From the NCBI GenBank assembly GCA_948999435.1, contig CARJCM010000002.1, positions 1 through 56,320 of the forward strand: 56,320 nt of DNA, written 5' to 3'. The position numbers were made by a program, and so were the translations under genes. Shown in pieces: positions 50,860-56,320 of the stretch. This stretch comes from an uncultured Bacilli bacterium (GTDB taxonomy: Bacteria; Bacillota_I; Bacilli_A; RF39; UBA660). Position 1 is the first letter of the stretch; each line of letters starts with the position of its first letter. The notes below the pieces were generated by a model. That model saw nothing but the letters and a program-made list of their open reading frames with translations. It did not search any database and had not been told where the DNA came from.

Positions 50860-50932
50860 TTTATGCCTCCATTTTGGCATAATCAAAGTTTATGCCATAC
50901 TTAATCTTTTATCATTCTCATGTTTACACCTC
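50857..50932 (-). promoter_or_regulatory. Translational attenuator of the ABC-F gene
   Basis: After the leader stop come three 7-nt arms on the minus strand: GGCATAA (50890-50896), TTATGCC (50876-50882), GGCATAA (50861-50867). The middle arm pairs perfectly with either neighbour. The third arm runs into the GGAGG ribosome binding site (50866-50870), so pairing 2:3 hides it and 1:2 frees it. Confidence 0.7.
50901..50921 (-). CDS. Leader peptide MRMIKD upstream of the ABC-F gene
   Basis: Six codons then TAA, with an excellent ribosome binding site GAGGTG 5 nt before the ATG. The stop is 4 nt before the first attenuator arm. The layout matches leader peptides that sense ribosome-stalling antibiotics in front of erm, cat and ABC-F genes; the peptide itself is not one I know. 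Confidence 0.6.
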   Translation of the reverse strand: MRMIKD

Positions 50933-50960
50933 TTATATAAAATTTCTTTTTATTAAAATA

Positions 50961-51212
50961 TTATTTGTCTTTCCAATACCACCATTTTAATTTTTCAGCA
51001 TCAGGAAATTCATGTTCTGCATAATAAACTGCCATTCTAAATACATATAATTGGCATCTATCTTCTTGATATTTTTTAAATATACAATCATCCATGTATA
51101 ATGTTTCTGGATCTTTACCAACTAAATCTTCTACACAAGTTATTCCTATATTAATCAAATCTTCCTTTGTATTTTTACCAACATAAGGAATTGTTAACAA
51201 ATCAGTTTTCAT
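50961..51212 (-). CDS. Helix-hairpin-helix protein, Cdd1-like
   Basis: 83 residues. Helix-hairpin-helix start LLTIPYVGKNTKEDLINIGI then CVEDLVGKDPETLY, and CQLYVFRMAVYYAEHEFPDA and KLKWWYWKD at the end, the pattern of small Cdd1 (so-called pathogenicity locus) proteins. The HhH module may bind nucleic acid; the role is unknown. GTGAGG precedes the ATG. Confidence 0.85.
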   Translation of the reverse strand: MKTDLLTIPYVGKNTKEDLINIGITCVEDLVGKDPETLYMDDCIFKKYQEDRCQLYVFRMAVYYAEHEFPDAEKLKWWYWKDK

Positions 51213-51292
51213 TTTAACCTCACTTATATTTAAAGATAAACTTTAATTTATCTTTCTAAAACTATTTTTAAGAACTCCTATATTTAATAACA

Positions 51293-54166
51293 TTATTTTT
51301 GCGATATAGTTGTCTTACCCATTATATGATTTTTTATTTGTACATAATCGGTAGCATAAATATTACCATCATTATTTATATCAGCTGCCAAAAGATAAGC
51401 ACCCGCTAAACTAGATTTACCCATTATGTGATTTTTTATTTTAACATAATCCGTAGCATATATCTCTCCATCGCCATTAACATCACCTTTTATAACAACG
51501 GTATAATTATATTCTGTATTATTAAAAAATAATGTAAACTTCATTCCTGTCGCAATTAAGCCATCATTGATTTCTATATTTGAAGAATTTTTAAAACTTT
51601 TTAAAACTATATTATTATTAGCTATTAAAGATTTAATAGTTTTAACATTAGTTCCGAGTTTAAAACCAGTAACATAACCATTATTCTTTTTTAAGCCTAA
51701 TTTTTTCAATACTTCATCTTCTGAAATTACAACTTCCACATTTTTTATTGTAACATTAGCTTCCAAACGCATTTTACCAGTTCCAATCAAAATATCGATA
51801 TAAACAACTGACGAGCCAGGTTTAACTCCAACTATTTGATTATCAGAAATTGCGATATTAGAATTAGATGCTTCTAAAAGATAATTAAGATTAGTATTTG
51901 GATTACTAAATATTTCAGGTCTAACCTTAGCATTATTATCCATATTTATATTTTTAGAATTAGTTATACTTATTATTCCCACTGATAAAGATGAATTATT
52001 CAGAAAACTTAAATCATGAAATCCTTCTACATAACCACCAGCACCTGGCAAATTATTATCATTATTATTAAAATAAACATTTATAGGTGTTTTATAAGTA
52101 CTATTTATCGCTTGGATGCCAATAAAACCGCCAACATTTTTTTGTCCCTTTATAGTTCCATTAGCAAAACTATTCTTTATTGTTGCATTTTGATTAATCC
52201 CAATAAATCCTCCCGCATTATTAGTAGAACTTACATTTAATGCCGTAGAACAATTATCAATAATAGTAGTATCATTAACGTTACCAATAAATCCTCCTGT
52301 AGAACTTAAACTATATTGTCCCTCTACTTCATTAGTTACACTTCCATTTTTAAGTCTTACATTAGTTAAAGTAACATTTTCAGCAACATTAGCAAAACCA
52401 CCTAGATAATCTTTTCTATTACCAGTTACAATTATATTTTCAATAAATAAATTTTCAATTTTAGTATGACTATTAAAAGCTCCTATATTATTAAATACTC
52501 CTGTCCCATTACTTCTAATATTAGCTAAAGTTTTATTATTACCATCTAAATTACCTTTAAAATCAATACTAGGATAATTTGATATATTATTAAAGTCAAT
52601 ATCAGTTGCTAATTTATAATATTTATTTTCAGTATCAATACTCATTAAATATAAAAAAGTAAACGCATCTTTTATCAAATAAGGACTTTCTTTAGTTCCA
52701 TTACCATCAAATTCAGTAAATTTAACATTGAAAGTTACACTATTAGAGGTTTCACTTATAACATTAATTGATATACCCGAATTAGTACCATCCGTAAAAA
52801 AGATTGTTTGATTATCAAAAGCTGAATTATTTAAATCTATATCTTTTCCAAAAGTTTTTCTTTGCATATTAAGTGTTGCTGAAGATAGATTTCCTAGTCC
52901 TTGACCTAAACCAGTTTCTCCAGGTCTAAAAACATAAATGTGGTCATTTTTCCCATTATTACTTCCATCACCATTACCATTATATTTATTCTGTTCATTA
53001 ACTCTATAAATTATAATTCCATTCGAATCCGCTGAATAGCTTTCATAAGTATTTAACTTTTCATGATATTCTACAATAAAATATTCATTAGTAATACCAG
53101 GTATTTGAATTTTAATAGCTCGTTTTTCATTCGCATCTATAAAGTTTGGTTTAAATAAAGTTATATTTTCAGTTGATTTATTTATAACAGGTATAGGATT
53201 ATGCCATCTTATCGCTGAACTAAATTCACTTGTAAAGTAAGTTAAAAAACTTTGAGGATTAGAACCAATCGCATTTCCCATTATATCATAAAAGCCTACT
53301 GGTTTTGAATTAGAATTACCATAACGATATAAATCTCTAAAACCTAAAACATGACCAAATTCATGAATAATAGTACCATAACCACCATGATTAAGAGAAA
53401 ATAAACTAGCAACTTCTGTATAATCATCAGCTCGTAGTAATGTGTAAGCATTAACATCTTTTCCTAAAATTTGTTCAGTTATACCTGTATTAGAAGATTC
53501 ATGAGACCAAAGAATATCACCCCAAGCTATACTTGATGGTAATTTTTTTTGCCCTTCAATAATAAAAGATATAGCATCTATTTTATTATCTCCATCGGCA
53601 TCTAAATCACTCGCTGTTATACCAGATGCTACCACTTGATTTTTTATATAACGAACAGCATTATTAATTAACTCTTTTTCTCTATTAGCCCCTTCATTTT
53701 TATCTTTATAGCCTATTGGATTGCCTTCATTTTGTTTTAAATAGTATCCTATTGGATGGGTATCTTGATAAGAAACAACTTTACCATCTACTTTAGGAAA
53801 AATCTCTGTTGTAATAGACAATTTCCCATAACTTTCTCTTTCAAAATACTTCTTAAATGAAGGCACCGAAATAATACCTTTTACACTATCCATTAGAAAT
53901 AAGGTATCACTATTATATATTAAATTAGCATTATTAACACTTTGTTCATCATCTAAATGATTAACTACATTAGTATCACTATCACTAAATTCTATAAATA
54001 CAGCAATGTTTTTAATATTTCGTGTTGTAGATTTTTGAGTGGTATTAAAAGCTAAACTTTCCGACTTTGAATAATTTTCTATACTAATCTTATCAAAAGT
54101 TAAACTTGAAGAACTAACAGATAATATTAAAAAAATGGCTACTAATATTCTAGTTAGTCTTTTCAT
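51293..54166 (-). CDS. Secreted M6-family metalloprotease with GLUG-like repeats and C-terminal dockerin
   Basis: 957 residues. Signal peptide about 1-23. The M6 peptidase domain (about 45-420) has the zinc motif HEFGHVLGFRDLYRYG (about 266) and the family block GFYDIMGNAIGSNPQSFLTY. About 495-720 is a repeat region with GLUG-like motifs (GGFIGNVNDT, GGFIGINQNATIKNSFANG). The last 65 residues are a type I dockerin: two Ca-binding repeats GDVNGDGEIYATDYVKIKNH and ADINNDGNIYATDYVQIKNH. It would cut proteins and dock onto a cohesin. ATG at 54166 with AAAGGTG upstream. It overlaps the gene 54150-55409 by 17 nt. Confidence 0.92.
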   Translation of the reverse strand: MKRLTRILVAIFLILSVSSSSLTFDKISIENYSKSESLAFNTTQKSTTRNIKNIAVFIEFSDSDTNVVNHLDDEQSVNNANLIYNSDTLFLMDSVKGIISVPSFKKYFERESYGKLSITTEIFPKVDGKVVSYQDTHPIGYYLKQNEGNPIGYKDKNEGANREKELINNAVRYIKNQVVASGITASDLDADGDNKIDAISFIIEGQKKLPSSIAWGDILWSHESSNTGITEQILGKDVNAYTLLRADDYTEVASLFSLNHGGYGTIIHEFGHVLGFRDLYRYGNSNSKPVGFYDIMGNAIGSNPQSFLTYFTSEFSSAIRWHNPIPVINKSTENITLFKPNFIDANEKRAIKIQIPGITNEYFIVEYHEKLNTYESYSADSNGIIIYRVNEQNKYNGNGDGSNNGKNDHIYVFRPGETGLGQGLGNLSSATLNMQRKTFGKDIDLNNSAFDNQTIFFTDGTNSGISINVISETSNSVTFNVKFTEFDGNGTKESPYLIKDAFTFLYLMSIDTENKYYKLATDIDFNNISNYPSIDFKGNLDGNNKTLANIRSNGTGVFNNIGAFNSHTKIENLFIENIIVTGNRKDYLGGFANVAENVTLTNVRLKNGSVTNEVEGQYSLSSTGGFIGNVNDTTIIDNCSTALNVSSTNNAGGFIGINQNATIKNSFANGTIKGQKNVGGFIGIQAINSTYKTPINVYFNNNDNNLPGAGGYVEGFHDLSFLNNSSLSVGIISITNSKNINMDNNAKVRPEIFSNPNTNLNYLLEASNSNIAISDNQIVGVKPGSSVVYIDILIGTGKMRLEANVTIKNVEVVISEDEVLKKLGLKKNNGYVTGFKLGTNVKTIKSLIANNNIVLKSFKNSSNIEINDGLIATGMKFTLFFNNTEYNYTVVIKGDVNGDGEIYATDYVKIKNHIMGKSSLAGAYLLAADINNDGNIYATDYVQIKNHIMGKTTISQK

Positions 54167-55409
54167 TAAATACACCTTTTTTTATTTTATATAGTAAAAA
54201 TACTATAATACTTATTGTTAAAAATAGCATACCACCTAAAACATATACTAATATATTTTTATTTTCCTTCTTTATTTCAGGACAAGTTTTAAAATCATTA
54301 TAAAGTTGAATTGTACCTTCTGTTTTTTCATACAAATAATTCTTTAAAGAACCATCTTCTTTTAAAACTTTTAATATACAATAATTATCATTTCCATTTT
54401 TAAATTTAGAACAAACAACCTCTTGGTCATTAATAGTTATTTTATCTAGTGTTAAATTATCATTATCTACATCAGTGATTAAATAAACTTTATCATCTAC
54501 CTTTAATAAACTTATTTTATATTCTATTTTTTTACTATCTTTATTAAATAGATAAAAACCTCTTTCATTTTTTTCATTAATACCATATATTAAATTTAAA
54601 GCATCTTTAATAAATAAATTAATAGTATTATCATCTATTTTATATTCACTATTAGAGAATCCCTCCAAAGTTGGCATATCAGAGTTATTTCTTATAACTC
54701 CAATTTTCTCATTTTTATAATTTAAATAAACTTGAGGTGTTTCATCAACATAAGCTTTAATCGTATATACTTTCTTAGAACCATTCTCAGCCGTAACCGT
54801 TATATCAATAACATTTTCTCCCACTTTTAAATTAATCTCTCCAAGACCATTTACTTTGGCTTTAGAATCAGATAAAGTACCTTTAATTACAATTTTATTA
54901 ATACTTGCTGGCAAATTTAAATTATATTCAGTTTTACTTTTATCAAATGCTGGAGATAACTCTCCCTCATCTACACTTAATGAAGATAAGTTATTATCAT
55001 TAGACTTTTTATTACTAGTATCTGGTATAGTTGGTTTAGTTGGTAGTGTTGTATTATTAGAAGTAATATTTACAGAAACACTTCTTGCTCCAGGATTATA
55101 AATATTAGCATCTGAATCTGAAAAACCAGTCACTGGTGTCGCTGTAACTACAACCTTTCCACTTCCTCCAGCAGTAACTGTAACATTTACATATCCTTGT
55201 TCAACCCAAACGCTAGATGTTGATAATGTACCATTTGAAACAGAAAGATTTACTCTACCAATACAATCTCCTCCAACACTTACTGTAAATGTTCCATTAG
55301 GCTTTACGGAACTTACTTTAGATGACATACTAAATGAAGCAGCATCTACAGTACTACAACAAAATATTATTGCTAGTACACTAAAGATTATTAATTTTAT
55401 TTTTTTCAT
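54150..55409 (-). CDS. Membrane-anchored Ig-like and cadherin-like protein, possible anchor for the protease
   Basis: 419 residues. Signal peptide about 1-24 (VLAIIFCCSTVDAA). About 25-118 is an Ig-like beta domain (SSVKPNGTFTVSVGGDC, VNVTVTAGGSGKVVVTATP); a Pro/Thr/Ser linker follows. About 140-222 is a cadherin-like beta-sandwich domain (LSSLSVDEGELSPAFDKSKT, NVIDITVTAENGSKKVYTIK). The rest has an extracellular beta part and a C-terminal membrane helix (about 389-409) with a basic tail. The first domain has the place and size expected of a cohesin, but lacks clear cohesin motifs. Gene overlap with the dockerin protease indicates joint production. Confidence 0.82.
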   Translation of the reverse strand: MKKIKLIIFSVLAIIFCCSTVDAASFSMSSKVSSVKPNGTFTVSVGGDCIGRVNLSVSNGTLSTSSVWVEQGYVNVTVTAGGSGKVVVTATPVTGFSDSDANIYNPGARSVSVNITSNNTTLPTKPTIPDTSNKKSNDNNLSSLSVDEGELSPAFDKSKTEYNLNLPASINKIVIKGTLSDSKAKVNGLGEINLKVGENVIDITVTAENGSKKVYTIKAYVDETPQVYLNYKNEKIGVIRNNSDMPTLEGFSNSEYKIDDNTINLFIKDALNLIYGINEKNERGFYLFNKDSKKIEYKISLLKVDDKVYLITDVDNDNLTLDKITINDQEVVCSKFKNGNDNYCILKVLKEDGSLKNYLYEKTEGTIQLYNDFKTCPEIKKENKNILVYVLGGMLFLTISIIVFLLYKIKKGVFNEKTN

Positions 55410-55473
55410 ACAAACTTTTACTCCTTTTTTCTTATATCTAATTATATCATAAAGATTAAATAATTAGAATTTT

Positions 55474-55716
55474 TTACTTAATATGAGCAGTAATTATTGT
55501 AAAGCTATAAGAATTAATAGTCAAAATAATATTATCTATTTCACAATACCAATTCTTTCCATTTTTATATATAACCGCATTATTATCTAAAACCTTGTTT
55601 TTACAATACTCTACAACATCATTAACATCAAGCTTTAAATTTTTCTTTATTCTTAAAATTCCCATTTCAGTAGTATGAATTTTATCAATATTTTTTATTA
55701 AATCTTCTTTATTCAT
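55474..55716 (-). CDS. DUF3781 protein
   Basis: 80 residues. The family is recognised from IDKIHTTEMGILRIKKNL, DVVEYCKNKV, KNWYCEIDNIILTINSYSFT and IITAHIK. Small cytoplasmic protein of unknown function, common in Firmicutes. ATG at 55716 is preferred over a start at 55734, which lies inside the end of the previous gene. Follows the gene at 55724 by only 7 nt, so they are coupled. Confidence 0.85.
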   Translation of the reverse strand: MNKEDLIKNIDKIHTTEMGILRIKKNLKLDVNDVVEYCKNKVLDNNAVIYKNGKNWYCEIDNIILTINSYSFTIITAHIK

Positions 55717-55723
55717 AATCACA

Positions 55724-56152
55724 TCACTTACCATCTTTTTCTAAAAATTGTTTTATTTTTTTATCATAACTCTTTTTCAAATCATGAGCAAAATCATAAC
55801 CACTAAATTGTTCTAAATACTCAATTACTAAATTTATATGTTTATCATATTCTATATCTTTATCTATATTATTTAAATACTTTGCTACTAAACTATTATC
55901 ATTAATTCTTTTTATATAAAAATTTAATAAATTAGTATTACCTATTTTTTCAATACCAGATTTAGCAATACTTAATAAATTACTACAATTAACATCTATC
56001 CCTTTGTTAAACATAATAAGAACACATCCAATAAATATTTTATCAGTTCCATCTTGAGGTAAAGTTTTATTAGTAAAATCTAACAACATATTTATAGTTT
56101 TAAAATTTTTATATTCTTCATAAAATAATCTTAAATATCTATTTATAAACAT
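55724..56152 (-). CDS. Helical protein of unknown function
   Basis: 142 residues, predicted helical and cytoplasmic (INMLLDFTNKTLPQDGTDKI, NLLSIAKSGIEKIGNTNLL, DFAHDLKKSYDKKIKQFLEK). No family recognised. AAGGGG precedes the ATG at 56152. In one transcript with the DUF3781 gene. Confidence 0.7.
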   Translation of the reverse strand: MFINRYLRLFYEEYKNFKTINMLLDFTNKTLPQDGTDKIFIGCVLIMFNKGIDVNCSNLLSIAKSGIEKIGNTNLLNFYIKRINDNSLVAKYLNNIDKDIEYDKHINLVIEYLEQFSGYDFAHDLKKSYDKKIKQFLEKDGK

Positions 56153-56184
56153 AATAATTCCCCTTGCTTTTATTATAACAGAAC

Positions 56185-56219
56185 AAAAGATTTAAAAAAT
56201 GATAAATCATTTTTAAATC
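56185..56219 (-). terminator. Terminator of the gene entering from the right edge
   Basis: GATTTAAAAATGA / TCATTTTTTAAATC stem with a short loop followed by TTTT on the minus strand; overlaps the stop codon at 56213. Confidence 0.75.
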
Positions 56220-56320
56220 CCTCTAACCTCACGATTAGTTTTTTCTGCTTCATTGATTTCGTTAACTACATTCTCCACAGACTTAAATTCCGATGGTCGC
56301 CACCGTACTAGTTCTTGTTT
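56213..56320 (-). CDS. C-terminal end of a gene cut by the window edge, unknown
   Basis: The last 35 residues of a minus-strand frame that is open to the window edge: QELVRWRPSEFKSVENVV, then NEINEAEKTNREVRGI and TAA, followed at once by a terminator. Charged and helical, with no recognisable motif. The codon bias and the terminator support a real gene. Confidence 0.6.
   Translation of the reverse strand, partial: KQELVRWRPSEFKSVENVVNEINEAEKTNREVRGI

Overview
The window is very AT-rich chromosomal DNA of a spore-forming member of the Bacilli (Firmicutes), most likely an uncultured or gut-associated lineage. Spore formation is supported by a forespore sigma factor (SigG, 21852-22628), a CotY/CotZ-type coat protein (8340-8783), YunB (11779-12528), a YlmC/YmxH PRC-barrel protein (20988-21212) and GerQ (29250-29609). 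TGA is used as a stop codon, so the code is the standard one and not that of the wall-less Mollicutes. DUF6273-like, DUF4358, DUF3781 and dockerin proteins are families I associate with gut Firmicutes. The species cannot be named from sequence alone.

Layout. 1-1510: a cut-off surface protein divergent from a small XRE regulator. 1544-8201: a cyclophilin lipoprotein, a Ca2+/Na+ antiporter, and a two-gene operon encoding a 1384-residue transmembrane protein with three extracellular hydrolase domains plus a small anchored partner. 8281-14650: coat protein, anchored thioredoxin, XRE membrane regulator, tRNA-Met, a frameshifted and motif-degenerate DagK-like gene, yunB, a ferredoxin with a Cys-rich tail and an HD-domain protein. 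14712-25547: housekeeping genes (rluB, rhomboid, a BRO protein, fhs, rluD-lspA, ylmC-like, sigG, NUDIX, priA). 25548-28204: a structured non-coding element with Spo0A-like boxes, a 52-residue protein, a second DUF6273-like surface protein and a second divergent XRE regulator. 28237-35058: YitT, gerQ, a metallo-beta-lactamase-fold hydrolase, an SDR, a three-gene DNA-repair and nucleotide-sanitation cluster, a regulator and a CDP-alcohol transferase. 35143-44395: a GDPD, an ECF sigma/anti-sigma pair and an MBOAT-DHHW-DUF4358 envelope-acylation operon. 44396-50921: a 430-nt gap that looks like a type I toxin-antitoxin locus, a complete Bce-type two-component/ABC detoxification module, and an ABC-F protein with a leader peptide and an alternating-hairpin attenuator. 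50961-56320: a Cdd1-like protein, a dockerin-bearing M6 protease overlapping a membrane-anchored Ig/cadherin-like protein, DUF3781, an unknown gene and a cut-off gene.

How the genes work together. Three themes recur. One is the envelope and cell surface: hydrolases, anchored adhesin-like proteins, acylation, antimicrobial-peptide defence. The second is sporulation, which includes candidate late-sporulation promoter and 0A-box signals and a hairpin over the sigG ribosome binding site. The third is small regulatory RNA logic: attenuator, candidate type I toxin, structured RNA. No rRNA, CRISPR array, intact insertion sequence, prophage or reverse transcriptase was seen. All calls rest on reading the sequence; no searches were run.
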